Positions 1 to 9,014 are shown, counted from the stretch's first letter. The stretch: 22,270 nucleotides of DNA from DALYLB01 sp046154695 (GCA_046154695.1 JBJXFI010000203.1:1-22270); one strand, 5' to 3'. The notes: generated from the letters alone by a model not told the origin. Made by a program: numbers and translations.

Positions 1-32
1 GCCGCCGCCCCTCGATGAGAGAGCCGGATCAC
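1..32 (-). CDS. Possible start of the next gene (RND permease?), runs off the left edge
   Basis: On the minus strand a GTG codon at 32-30 overlaps the TGA stop (31-29) of the efflux adaptor, giving a GTGA junction of the kind seen in translationally coupled genes. The frame stays open to the window edge and reads V-I-R-L-S-H-R-G-A-A-A. Adaptors of this family are usually followed by their RND permease, and such permeases often begin with a short Met-Ile-Arg-type N-terminus. Only about ten codons are visible, so both the start and the identity are inferences from position. Confidence 0.25.
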   Translation of the reverse strand, partial: MIRLSHRGAA

Positions 33-1261
33 TCCACGGCGACGGATTGGCCGGCGACGAGGTTTCCGGGAGAGATCACGACGGGGAGTCCGGGTTCGAC
101 CCCCTCGACGACGATCCAGTCGCCTTCCCGCCTTCCGAGGACGACGTTCCTCTCGACCGCCTTGCCGCCCTGGACCAGAAAGATCTTCTGGATGCCGGCG
201 AAGGTAACGACGGCGCTGGCCGGAACCGTGATGACGGAAGAGGTGGAGGTGGTCTGAATTTCGGCTTTTGCGAACGAGCCGGGGCGCAGCCGGCCTTGCT
301 GGTTGTCGACCTCGGCCTCGATGATGAGCGTTCGGCTCTGTTCCTGAAACGCGGGGCTCAATCGGGCGACGCGCCCGGAGTGCGATTGGATCATGTCGCC
401 CTCGACGGTCACCTTGACGGGCTGGCCGACACGGATTCCCTGGGCCTCTCGCTCCGGAACCTCCACGCGCATTCGCAGAGGGTGGAGGCGCACGATGGTG
501 ACGACGGGCGCGCCGGCCGCCATATATTCGCCGATCGCGGCCCGGCGCTCGCGAACGGCCCCATCGAAGGGAACATAGAGCGTGGTCTCGGCGAGCTGCT
601 GCCGGGCGAGGGAGAGCTCGGAGCGGCGTTGAAGAATGATCGCCTCGCGATTGCGCACCTCTTCGACCGCGTCCTGATACCGGCTGTCGGCGACCTTGAA
701 CGCGGAGTCGGCGCGGTCCAGTTCGGCCTTGGACTGAATCCCCTGGTTGACAAGCTGCATGGTTCGCTCCCGATTGAGCTGCGCCTCTTCGAGAACGGCC
801 CGCGCCTGCCGGACGAGCGACGTGTCGTCGGTGACGATTCGATCATCGCCCCCCTGCGGTTGCAGCCCCAGGCGAACCCGGGCCTGCTGCAATCCCGCCT
901 CCGCCTGATTGACACGCCCCCGGAAATCCGAGGTCTCCAGTTGGGCGATGACCTGGCCTTTCTTCACCACGGTCCCGAGATCGACCCGCATTTCGTTCAA
1001 TCGGCCGGCCACCTTGAAACTGAGCGTGGCCTGTTCATCCGCCGCAAGCGTGCCCGGTGCGGTCACGGTCCGGGTGAGCGACCGGGATTCGGAATTTGCG
1101 ACCTGTACCTTCCGCACCGGAAGCTTCTCTCCTCCTCCGGGCCCTCCACCCGCGCCTTTCGACGCGGAGGCATTCGTCCCCTCCTGACCGCAGGAGATCG
1201 AAACCAATGGCAGAACGAACAAGACGATCAGTGTCGCGAGCTTGTGATGTAATCTTCGCAT
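29..1261 (-). CDS. Efflux RND periplasmic adaptor subunit (HlyD/AcrA family lipoprotein)
   Basis: This is a membrane fusion protein that would link an inner-membrane RND pump to an outer-membrane channel. I start it at the ATG at 1261 (410 aa), because the next residues form a lipoprotein signal: basic MRRLHHK, a hydrophobic stretch, then Cys24 in SISC (slightly atypical lipobox). A glycine-rich tether follows. The barrel-sandwich/lipoyl half-motif is around residues 70-100 (DLGTVVKKGQVIAQLE), then a coiled-coil hairpin rich in Q/A/R (about 105-215), then the second lipoyl half (VPFDGAVRERRAAIGEYM) and beta-barrel and membrane-proximal domains to the C-terminus. The frame is open further upstream to 1366, but that extension has no signal peptide logic and covers a candidate -10 box. 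The substrate cannot be read from the sequence. Confidence 0.88.
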   Translation of the reverse strand: MRRLHHKLATLIVLFVLPLVSISCGQEGTNASASKGAGGGPGGGEKLPVRKVQVANSESRSLTRTVTAPGTLAADEQATLSFKVAGRLNEMRVDLGTVVKKGQVIAQLETSDFRGRVNQAEAGLQQARVRLGLQPQGGDDRIVTDDTSLVRQARAVLEEAQLNRERTMQLVNQGIQSKAELDRADSAFKVADSRYQDAVEEVRNREAIILQRRSELSLARQQLAETTLYVPFDGAVRERRAAIGEYMAAGAPVVTIVRLHPLRMRVEVPEREAQGIRVGQPVKVTVEGDMIQSHSGRVARLSPAFQEQSRTLIIEAEVDNQQGRLRPGSFAKAEIQTTSTSSVITVPASAVVTFAGIQKIFLVQGGKAVERNVVLGRREGDWIVVEGVEPGLPVVISPGNLVAGQSVAVE

Positions 1262-1324
1262 CTCTGTAATAAGTAAAAATTGTCCTTGTTGAAATTTCGA
1301 ATTTTCGACCCCATTCGTTTGGCC

Positions 1325-1330
1325 ATTATA
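1325..1330 (-). promoter_or_regulatory. Candidate -10 box (TATAAT) for the efflux adaptor
   Basis: Read on the minus strand this is a perfect TATAAT, about 64 nt upstream of the adaptor ATG at 1261, in an AT-rich stretch. No convincing TTGACA lies 17 nt upstream, so it would be a -10-dominated promoter. Its position supports the downstream start codon for the adaptor. Confidence 0.3.
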
Positions 1331-1431
1331 CTCATTCCAAGGATTTCTTCCATCCCCCGGAGCCACGAAAAGCCCTATAAACAGCCATCTTTTCTTTTCA
1401 TCGCCCGCGCGATTTCGCGCAACCGAAGCCT

Positions 1432-1482
1432 CTCATCCGGCGTCATGCCCGCCCGCAGCAGCCGGGCATGACGCCGGATGAG
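1432..1482. repeat. Perfect 20-bp inverted repeat (hairpin) in the divergent spacer
   Basis: The arms 1432-1451 and 1463-1482 are perfectly complementary over 20 bp (CTCATCCGGCGTCATGCCCG and its complement), with an 11-nt loop CCCGCAGCAGC. No T-run follows on either strand, so a classical intrinsic terminator is unlikely. It lies between two divergent genes. A solitary REP-like palindrome or a folded regulatory RNA element are both possible. No second copy was noticed in the window. Confidence 0.6.
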
Positions 1483-1643
1483 GGAACGGACGGTCTTCGC
1501 GCGCGCGGCGGCGGGAGACGCCGCACACGCGAGAAAATTATCATCGCGGGCGATTTTCACTCGCCAGTTCGACAATCAATCGCTAGAATGCATTTTTCCA
1601 TTTCACAATACATCGTTAAATTCAAAAGGGTAATCGCACCGAT

Positions 1644-2189
1644 ATGATGTACAGCCAACAGGAATATGACATGGTTCGGCGGCAGACGATGCAGATCGAG
1701 GCTGAAAAGCGCGCGCTGCTTCGCTGGGTACTGATCGCTGTTACATTTCTCTTTGCCGCGTCGTTGATCCTCACAGCCTGGCTCTACCGGCAATACAGCA
1801 CGGCCGACAGTCAGATTCGAGCCGCGGAGAGCAGATCGGCGAACGCGGAATCCCAGCTGCAGATCGTCAGCCGCGAGCTGGCCGAGAAGAATGCCATTCT
1901 GGAAAGGAACTCCGGATCGATGGCAAAACAGAACGCGACGATTCAGAGCGTGGTGCCGAAGATGTTGAGCAGAACGGCGCGCGACGGGGAATTGTCGGAG
2001 CTGGCGCATGCCATCTATCAGCAGCCCGGCCACGTGATCGAGCTGCCCTCGATTCCGCCGGACGGAGTGTTGCGCAGCTATCGGATCCGCGTGGACGGCC
2101 GCCCCCACAAGTACACGATCGTTCCGAGCATGCTGGACGGCAAATGGTATATCTATTCCCTGCTCGTCAAGAATCAGGAAGACCGGTAG
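1644..2189 (+). CDS. Hypothetical single-pass membrane protein with coiled coil
   Basis: I do not recognise a family for this 181-aa protein. It has a short basic N-terminal cytoplasmic part, one strongly hydrophobic segment at about residues 26-48 (RWVLIAVTFLFAASLILTAW), then a heptad-like stretch rich in Ala, Glu, Gln and Ser (about 50-90) that should form a coiled coil. A compact C-terminal region of about 80 residues ends in beta-rich sequence (YRIRVDGRPHKYTIVPSML). The layout suggests a bitopic inner-membrane protein with a periplasmic coiled coil, comparable in architecture to small envelope or division-associated factors, but that is only a comparison of shape. Two adjacent ATGs (1644 and 1647) are possible starts and no strong ribosome binding site decides between them. 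It is convergent with hpnE, whose stop is 51 bases away. Confidence 0.7.
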   Translation: MMYSQQEYDMVRRQTMQIEAEKRALLRWVLIAVTFLFAASLILTAWLYRQYSTADSQIRAAESRSANAESQLQIVSRELAEKNAILERNSGSMAKQNATIQSVVPKMLSRTARDGELSELAHAIYQQPGHVIELPSIPPDGVLRSYRIRVDGRPHKYTIVPSMLDGKWYIYSLLVKNQEDR

Positions 2190-2240
2190 CCCTGACCTTC
2201 CCCGCGAGAGCCGGGCTTCAACGACATCCCAACGGCAATT

Positions 2241-3610
<1,370 letters not shown>

Positions 3611-3614
<4 letters not shown>

Positions 3615-4576
3615 TCGTCGCTCTCCTCGCCCTCATGCCCGGGATCCTCCCCCTCCTTCCGCGCGGCCACGGCCGTTCTCACCCATTGTCCGAAGGCGAT
3701 CAGAAACCGCTCCGGCCGGTGAAGCCGGATCTCGTGATTGAAGACGTCGTAATCGACCCGCTCGATCTGCTCCAACAGCCGGTAATAGATGCGCCCCATC
3801 GTCAGGGCCGCCGTCATCGTCGGGCGATCCTCCTCCGCGAGAGCCTCCGCGGCCCTGTCGTAATAGCTTCTGGCGCGATCGCATTCGAACGCCATCAGCG
3901 CGCGAAAGCTGTCGTTGACAACGCCGTTCATCAGATCCTCTTCTCCATATCCGAACCGCCGCAGATCCTCCCGCGGCAGATAGATCCTCCCCCGCCGCGC
4001 ATCCTCTCCCAGATCGCGAAGGATATTGGTCAATTGCAGCGCAATCCCGAGGTCGACCGCGTATTCCCGCGTCCGGGGCGAGAGATAAGTGAAGATCTCG
4101 ATGCACATCAACCCCGTGATCGAGGCCACCCGATAGCAATATTGATAAAGCTCCTCGAAGGTCTCGTATCGCTGCTTGTGAAGATCCATCTCGCAGCCGT
4201 CGATCATGGCGAGAAAATAGTCCTTCGGCATCGGAAACTGTTCGAGCACGCGCTGGAGTTTCCGCGCGATCGGCTGCGTCGGGGCGCCGGCATAAAGCGC
4301 CTCGACCTCCCTTCGCCACTTCGCCAGTTCGGCGAGGGCGGCGCGCTCGTCATCGCCCGCGCGCGCGGGATCGGCGATATCGTCCACCACATCGTCGATC
4401 GCGCGGCAAAATCCGTACACGTCGATGATCGCGTCCCGCTTGGTTCCCGGGAGAAAGAGGAAGGAGTAGAAAAAATTGGAGTGCACGGTCTTGGCCAGAT
4501 CGCGGCGAAAACTTCGGGCCCGATCCCGCAAATGCCATGGCGTGAAATGGATCTGTCGCGACGTAGCTGCTTTCAT
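3611..4576 (-). CDS. hpnD: Presqualene diphosphate synthase HpnD
   Basis: A trans-isoprenyl diphosphate synthase of the squalene/phytoene synthase family (321 aa) that condenses two farnesyl diphosphates head to head into presqualene diphosphate. The first Asp-rich motif is visible in YGFCRAIDDVVDD (Asp61/62 and Asp65/66), and the second in RDLGEDARRGRIYLPRED (Asp188 and Asp192); both bind Mg-diphosphate. The family signature around QLTNILRDLGED is intact. Assignment to HpnD rather than HpnC or a phytoene synthase rests on overall resemblance and on gene order hpnC-hpnD-hpnE. The C-terminus is a charged Glu/Asp tail. It begins 85 bases after the hpnC stop and overlaps hpnE by 4 nt. No strong Shine-Dalgarno sequence is seen before the ATG. 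Confidence 0.92.
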
Positions 4577-4661
4577 AAAACGAAGAGAATGAAATACCGT
4601 GTTTGTCCCGTGTTCCCGTAAGGCTTCCCCAGGAGCCGGGGAGAGCCGTCGTTTTGCGAGA

Positions 4662-5564
4662 TCACGAAAAACCGGCCAGCGACTTCAACAGAATGCGAAT
4701 TTTATCGGTCGAGGTGATGCGGGGGCGCGATGTGAGGGTGTCGTATCCCTTCTCCTCGATCCGTTCGAGAATCCGCATCCCGCCCAGCCAGGTGAGCCGC
4801 AATTCGAGGGCGAGGCGCCCTTGGACCCGCGACGGCAGGGACTTTCCGCGGTTGAAGCGATCCCGCGCCCGCTCGACCTGAAACTTCATCAGGGAGGCAA
4901 ATTCCCGGCTGAAGCGCCGCGCGCGCAGGTCTTCCACCGTCACGCCGAATCGACGCATATCCTCGAGCGGCAGATAGACCCTGTCCTTGCGCATATCGAC
5001 CTCCACGTCCTGCCAGAAATTCGCGAGCTGCAGGGCGGTGCAGATTTCATCCGAGAGACGGTGCAATTCCTCCTCGCGATATCCGAACAGAAGCAGGATC
5101 AGCCGCCCCACCGGATTGGCCGAGCGGGCGCAGTAATCGAGCAGATCCTCGAACGTGTCGTACCTGCGCCGGACCACGTCCTGCCTGAAAGCCGAGAGCA
5201 GATTCCGCAGGGGCGCGGCCGGCAGGCTCAGTTCCCGCATGGTTTCGGCGAGGGCGATGAAGACGGGATGGTCGGCCCTTCCCTGAACGGCCTCCGTCAG
5301 CCTTCGCTCCCACGCATCGAGTTCGGAAAGCCGCCGCGCCTCCGTCCACTCGCCGGTCTCGTGCCCTTCATCCGCCAGGTCATCCGCCACCCGGGCGAAG
5401 GCATAGATGCTGTAGACATGCTTGCGAAGCCGCTTCGGGACGAGCAGCGAGCCGACGGGAAAGTTCTCGTAATGCGACCGGGCCATACGCTCGCACCAGT
5501 CGAACGAATCCGCGACCCTGCCGCCTGTCAGAGGCCCTCGCGGGATTTCAAACTGGTCATACAT
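4662..5564 (-). CDS. hpnC: Hydroxysqualene synthase HpnC
   Basis: Second member of the squalene/phytoene synthase family in the operon (300 aa). By established work on this pathway, HpnC converts presqualene diphosphate to hydroxysqualene. The N-terminal block SFDWCERMARSHYENFPVGS is typical of HpnC. The first Asp-rich motif is YAFARVADDLADE (Asp61/62, Asp65) and the second is NFWQDVEVDMRKDRVYLPLED (Asp186, Asp190). It is the first gene of the minus-strand hpnCDE operon, so the promoter should lie in 5565-5870, a spacer shared with the divergent hpnJ. No clear ribosome binding site precedes the ATG, and the start is chosen because the N-terminus matches family length. Confidence 0.92.
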   Translation of the reverse strand: MYDQFEIPRGPLTGGRVADSFDWCERMARSHYENFPVGSLLVPKRLRKHVYSIYAFARVADDLADEGHETGEWTEARRLSELDAWERRLTEAVQGRADHPVFIALAETMRELSLPAAPLRNLLSAFRQDVVRRRYDTFEDLLDYCARSANPVGRLILLLFGYREEELHRLSDEICTALQLANFWQDVEVDMRKDRVYLPLEDMRRFGVTVEDLRARRFSREFASLMKFQVERARDRFNRGKSLPSRVQGRLALELRLTWLGGMRILERIEEKGYDTLTSRPRITSTDKIRILLKSLAGFS

Positions 5565-5689
5565 ATGAATATTCTTTGCGTCATTTGAAGACCTGTTGAG
5601 GATAGCAAGACCGGGCAGGCATTACAATTTGCCATCCCCGGGCCATATTGCTAAGCTTCGATTCTCGAGGCCCGGTCATTACGTTTTTC

Positions 5690-5724
5690 AAAGCATGGTG
5701 GCACAAGCTGTCCAGCTTGTGCCA
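5690..5724 (+). repeat. GGCACAAGC palindromic repeat, copy 1
   Basis: The 34 bases 5690-5723 are identical to 12609-12642. The core is a 12-bp stem, TGGCACAAGCTG (5699-5710) and CAGCTTGTGCCA (5713-5724), with a 2-nt TC spacer, followed by TTTTTT at 5725-5730. This has the shape of an intrinsic terminator on the plus strand, but no gene ends upstream on that strand, so I treat it as an interspersed repeat. Confidence 0.75.
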
Positions 5725-5782
5725 TTTTTTCTGAGGAGTCGTTCATGTCCCATGGCGACGCCCTGAAACAATGAAAATTTTG

Positions 5783-5851
5783 TCCACGAAGCCACACGAA
5801 GAAACACGAAGTATTGCCTTCGCTTCGTGTTCCTTCGTGTGGCTTCGTGGA
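5783..5851. repeat. Long CACGAAG-type inverted repeat just upstream of hpnJ
   Basis: The arms 5783-5811 and 5823-5851 pair over 29 bp with one mismatch, built from reiterated CACGAAG/CTTCGTG units, with an 11-nt loop. AT-rich flanks (AAAATT and ATAATTTT) lie outside. The right arm ends 11 bases before the hpnJ ribosome binding site, so hpnJ mRNA from any promoter further upstream would start with this hairpin. It could act as an attenuator, an mRNA stabiliser, or simply be an inserted repeat. Confidence 0.75.
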
Positions 5852-5861
5852 TAATTTTCTT

Positions 5862-5866
5862 AGGAG
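5862..5866 (+). promoter_or_regulatory. Ribosome binding site AGGAG that sets the hpnJ TTG start
   Basis: AGGAG lies 8 nt before the TTG at 5875. The frame is open back to an ATG at 5827, but that codon is inside the inverted repeat and has no Shine-Dalgarno sequence, so this site decides the start. Confidence 0.7.
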
Positions 5867-5874
5867 CGACGGCT

Positions 5875-7326
5875 TTGTTAAAGACACTTTTGCTCAATCC
5901 CCCCTCGTTCGAGAAGTTCGATGGCGGCGCGAGTTCGCGCTGGCCGGCGACCCGCGAGATTGAAAGCTACTGGTATCCGGTCTGGCTGGGGTATCCGGCG
6001 GCGATGATCCGGGATCTGGGCGGGGAGTCACGCGTGCTGGACGCCTCGCCTCATCACGTCAGCCCGGCGGAGACGGCGAAGATTGCCGCCGATTATGAGT
6101 TCGTCGTGCTCTTCACCTCCCATGTGGGATTCGGCAACGACGTCAAACTGGCCGAGATGATGAAGGAGCGCAGCCCCGGCCTCAAAATCGCGTTCGTCGG
6201 CCCGCCCGTCACGACGCATCCCGAGGTCGCGCTCCATGCCACGACGGCCATCGACTTTGTGACGCACAAGGAGTTCGATCACGCCGTCACGCGGTTTGCC
6301 GCCGGCGAATCGCTGGAGAGGATCCCGGGGGTGCATTTCCTGCGTGACAACCGTATGGTCTCGACGCCGCCCGACCCGCCGATCGAGGATCTCGACAAGC
6401 TCCCCTGGGTGACGCCCGTCTGGAAACGCGATCTCGACATCACAAAATACAATGTCCCCTTCCTATTGCATCCCTATATCGCCTTCTATTCGACGCGCGG
6501 CTGCCCGGCGCTCTGCACGTTCTGCCTGTGGCCGCAGACCTTCGACGGACACAAGTGGCGGCAGCGCTCCGTCGCGGGCGTTCGGGACGAGGTCGAATGG
6601 GCGCTCGACGCGTTCAAGCCGGAGGGATTGCAGGAGATCTTCTTCGATGACGACACCTTCACCTACAATCCGAAGCGGATGGCCGAGATGGCGAAGGCCT
6701 TCAAACCCCTGAAATTTCAATGGTCCTCGACCTCGCGCTCCCATCTCGATTACGACACCCTGAAGATCCTCGCCGACGCCGGCTGCCGGCTCTTCATCGT
6801 CGGCTTCGAATCCGGAAACGAGCAGATCCTCAAGGACATCAAGAAGGGCATCTCGGCCAAACGGTCGCTGGAGTTCGTACGGAACTGCCGGAAGGTCGGC
6901 ATCAAGGTCCACGCCGACTTCATCATCGGTCTGCCCGGCGAGACTCGCGAAACGATTCGCGAGACCATCGATTATGCCAAGGAGATGGACCCGGAAACCC
7001 TGCAGGTCTCGGTCGCCCACGCCTATCCCGGAACCGAAATGTACGAATGGTTCCGCGATCACGGCATCATCATGAACACCAGGATGTCCGACGAACTCGG
7101 GCAACAGCTCCCGATGGCCAACTTCCCGCATCTCTCCGGCGCCGAAATGCTCGAATGGGTTCACAGGTTTTACGACGAATACTATTTCCGCCCCAGGCCG
7201 ATCATCCGCATCGTCAAAAACGCGATGTTCAAGAGCAGCGAGCGCAAGCGCCTCTACAAGGAGGCGAGAGAGTTTCTCGCCACGCGCGCCCGGCGGAAGG
7301 AGATCGTCAAGGCGGGGCAGATTTAA
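5875..7326 (+). CDS. hpnJ: Hopanoid biosynthesis radical SAM protein HpnJ
   Basis: A B12-binding-domain-type radical SAM enzyme (483 aa from the TTG start). The family HpnJ is genetically required for the cyclitol ether side chain of bacteriohopanetetrol, proposed to act by rearranging the ribosyl-derived chain. The N-terminus LKTLLLNPPSFEKFDGG and the EIESYWYPVWLGYPAAM block match what I know of HpnJ. A Rossmann-like region covers residues 60-140, and the [4Fe-4S] motif CPALCTFC gives Cys210, Cys214 and Cys217, followed by LWPQTFDGHKWRQRS. Further radical SAM barrel elements are FFDDDTFTYN, GFESGNEQILK and DFIIGLPGETRETI. It diverges from hpnCDE and is 54 bases upstream of the acyl-CoA synthetase. 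The usual hpnH, hpnI and hpnK neighbours are not here. An N-terminal extension encoded by the upstream repeat would be an annotation artefact. Confidence 0.9.
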   Translation: MLKTLLLNPPSFEKFDGGASSRWPATREIESYWYPVWLGYPAAMIRDLGGESRVLDASPHHVSPAETAKIAADYEFVVLFTSHVGFGNDVKLAEMMKERSPGLKIAFVGPPVTTHPEVALHATTAIDFVTHKEFDHAVTRFAAGESLERIPGVHFLRDNRMVSTPPDPPIEDLDKLPWVTPVWKRDLDITKYNVPFLLHPYIAFYSTRGCPALCTFCLWPQTFDGHKWRQRSVAGVRDEVEWALDAFKPEGLQEIFFDDDTFTYNPKRMAEMAKAFKPLKFQWSSTSRSHLDYDTLKILADAGCRLFIVGFESGNEQILKDIKKGISAKRSLEFVRNCRKVGIKVHADFIIGLPGETRETIRETIDYAKEMDPETLQVSVAHAYPGTEMYEWFRDHGIIMNTRMSDELGQQLPMANFPHLSGAEMLEWVHRFYDEYYFRPRPIIRIVKNAMFKSSERKRLYKEAREFLATRARRKEIVKAGQI

Positions 7327-7380
7327 TCGCATTTCCAATTCCAGTCTGTTTCTCTTTCCGAACATAGGAGCGTGTCCAGA

Positions 7381-8952
7381 ATGCGCCTCAATCAGGTACT
7401 CCGCCGTGCCTTGCGCTATTTTCCGGGGAAGCCGGCGACCGTCTTCGCAGATCAGCGCCGCTCCTATCAGGAACTGGGCGACCGCGTTCGCGCCCTTGCC
7501 GCCGCGCTTCGGCGCCAGGGCCTCCACCCCGGAGACCGGGTCGCGATCTATTTGCATAACTGTCCCGAGTTTCTCGAAATTACCTACGCTTGCTTCGAAA
7601 TCGGCGCCGTTATCGTGCCGCTCAATACCCGCCTTGCCGCCGATGAACTCGTCTTTATCATCAATGACGCGGAATGCTCGGCTTTTATCACCGGCGTGAT
7701 GCTTCTTCCCACAGCCGCTTCCTTTCGGCACAGGCTTCAGGGGATCCATACCTTTATCTCTCTGGAAGCCGCTGAAGGATTCCTGTCCTATGCTTCCCTT
7801 CTCGATTCATTTGAATCCACAATGCTCTATTGGTTATCAGACGCAGTCTCCCCCGACGAAGAGATTGCGGGATTGTTTTACACGAGCGGGACGACGGGGA
7901 TGCCGAAGGGGGTGATGTTGAGTCATGGGAATTTATGGATGAACGCGATGCACACGCTGGGGGTGCGGGCGCCGGAGCAGGACGGGAGGTTTCTGTACGT
8001 GGCGCCGATGTTCCATCTGGCGACGTTTCCGGCGGTGATCAACAACACGCTGAGCGGCGGAGCGCATGTGATGATGGAGCGATTCGATCTGAAGTTGTGG
8101 ATGGAGATTGTGGAGCGGGAGCGGGTGACGAGCACGGTGCTGGTTCCGACAATCATCAACCTTCTGTTGAATCATCCGGAGATCGGGGCGCATGATCTGT
8201 CGAGTTTGAAGCGGATCACGTACGGCGCGTCGCCGATGCCGTTGGAGCTGTTGCGGCGCGCGATGAGGAGCTTCCCGGGCGTGGAGTTCTCGCAGGGGTA
8301 TGGGCAGACGGAATCGAGTCCCCTGCTGACGGTGCTGCTGCCGGAGGATCATCGGTTGGAGGGGACGGAGCGGGAGCTGCGCCGGTTGAACTCGTGCGGG
8401 CGGCCGGTCATTGGCGTGGAGGTCGAGATTGTCGGCGAGGACGGCCTGCCGGTGAGGCGGGGCGAGGTGGGAGAGGTCGTGGCGCGGGGGCCGAACGTCA
8501 TGCGTGGCTATTGGAAGCGGCCGGAGGAGACGGCCGCGGCATTGCGCGACGGATGGCTGCGCACGGGCGATATGGCAATGGAGGATGAGGACGGGTATCT
8601 TTACCTGGTGGACCGCAAGAAGGACATGATCATCTCGGGCGGCGAGAACGTCTATTCCACCGAGGTCGAGAACGCCCTTTACGAACATCCCGCGATTCGG
8701 GAGGCGGCGGTGATCGGCGTGCCGGACGAGAAATGGGGAGAGGCGGTCCGGGCGATCGTCACGCTGCGGGAAGGCGCGACGATCACGGAACAGGAGTTGA
8801 TCGATTTTTGCGGGGCGCGCCTCGCGGATTACAAGACGCCGAAGTCGGTCGAGATTCGCGGGGGCGAGCTGCCCAAGAGCGGCACGGGAAAGATTCTGAA
8901 GAAGGAGTTGCGCGCTCCCTATTGGCAAGGGAGATCGCGAAACATCAATTGA
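7381..8952 (+). CDS. AMP-dependent acyl-CoA synthetase (long-chain fatty acid-CoA ligase type)
   Basis: An ANL-superfamily adenylating enzyme (523 aa) expected to activate a carboxylic acid to acyl-AMP and then acyl-CoA. Visible motifs are the ATP loop YTSGTTGMPKG (from Tyr167), YGQTES, the TGDMA motif, the hinge YLVDRKKDMIISGGENVYS, and the catalytic lysine Lys504 in PKSGTGKILKKEL. The ATG at 7381 is chosen because AGGAG (7366-7370) is 10 nt upstream; a GTG at 7372 is too close to it. The substrate is not predictable. Codon use changes sharply inside the gene: by hand count, 32 of 160 codons end in G in 7381-7860 and 107 of 160 in 7861-8340, then it becomes mixed after about 8600. This suggests a mosaic gene. 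Being 54 bases after hpnJ, it may be co-transcribed with it. Confidence 0.88.
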   Translation: MRLNQVLRRALRYFPGKPATVFADQRRSYQELGDRVRALAAALRRQGLHPGDRVAIYLHNCPEFLEITYACFEIGAVIVPLNTRLAADELVFIINDAECSAFITGVMLLPTAASFRHRLQGIHTFISLEAAEGFLSYASLLDSFESTMLYWLSDAVSPDEEIAGLFYTSGTTGMPKGVMLSHGNLWMNAMHTLGVRAPEQDGRFLYVAPMFHLATFPAVINNTLSGGAHVMMERFDLKLWMEIVERERVTSTVLVPTIINLLLNHPEIGAHDLSSLKRITYGASPMPLELLRRAMRSFPGVEFSQGYGQTESSPLLTVLLPEDHRLEGTERELRRLNSCGRPVIGVEVEIVGEDGLPVRRGEVGEVVARGPNVMRGYWKRPEETAAALRDGWLRTGDMAMEDEDGYLYLVDRKKDMIISGGENVYSTEVENALYEHPAIREAAVIGVPDEKWGEAVRAIVTLREGATITEQELIDFCGARLADYKTPKSVEIRGGELPKSGTGKILKKELRAPYWQGRSRNIN

Positions 8953-9014
8953 CGGCCGCACAACCTGTCCGTGGCGACGAATCGCGCCCGGAAAATGGTT
9001 GGGAGGGAGGAACG

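Larger units (their letters stand above)
1262..1643. other. Divergent intergenic region between efflux adaptor and membrane coiled-coil protein
   Basis: This 382-base gap separates the two divergent starts at 1261 and 1644. The adaptor-proximal part (1262-1380) and the 1580-1640 part are clearly AT-richer than the rest of the window, as expected for promoters. The middle is GC-rich and carries a perfect hairpin (1432-1482). An open minus-strand frame with a TTG start (1575-1375) spans the hairpin, but I see no ribosome binding site and no family resemblance, so I do not call it a gene. Confidence 0.6.
5565..5874. other. Divergent hpnC/hpnJ spacer filled with repeats
   Basis: This gap of 310 bases separates the hpnC and hpnJ starts. 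It contains a copy of the GGCACAAGC palindrome (5690-5724) with a partly conserved flank (CTCGAGGCCCGGTC at 5664-5677, also at the 12.5-kb repeats), and a long CACGAAG-type inverted repeat (5783-5851). Short open frames on the minus strand here translate the repeats and are not genes. Promoters for both operons must lie here but no convincing boxes could be chosen. Confidence 0.6.

Noticed and set aside
47..1252. Long plus-strand open frame antisense to the efflux adaptor
   Set aside because: High-GC shadow of the adaptor gene; the composition is Asp/Gly/Arg/Leu-rich without any fold signature, and the minus-strand frame is a clear family member.
1375..1575. 66-codon minus-strand open frame with TTG start
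   Set aside because: It spans the perfect hairpin at 1432-1482, has no ribosome binding site and no recognisable family. A real small gene cannot be fully excluded.
5699..5730. Palindrome plus T-run as an intrinsic terminator
   Set aside because: It has the right shape on the plus strand, but no plus-strand gene ends nearby and the same palindrome recurs elsewhere without T-runs.
5651..5897. Two short minus-strand open frames in the hpnC/hpnJ spacer
   Set aside because: They translate the CACGAAG and GGCACAAGC repeats and would overlap the hpnJ start.
6463..7749. 428-codon minus-strand open frame crossing hpnJ and the acyl-CoA synthetase start
   Set aside because: It spans two clearly real plus-strand genes and shows no domain.
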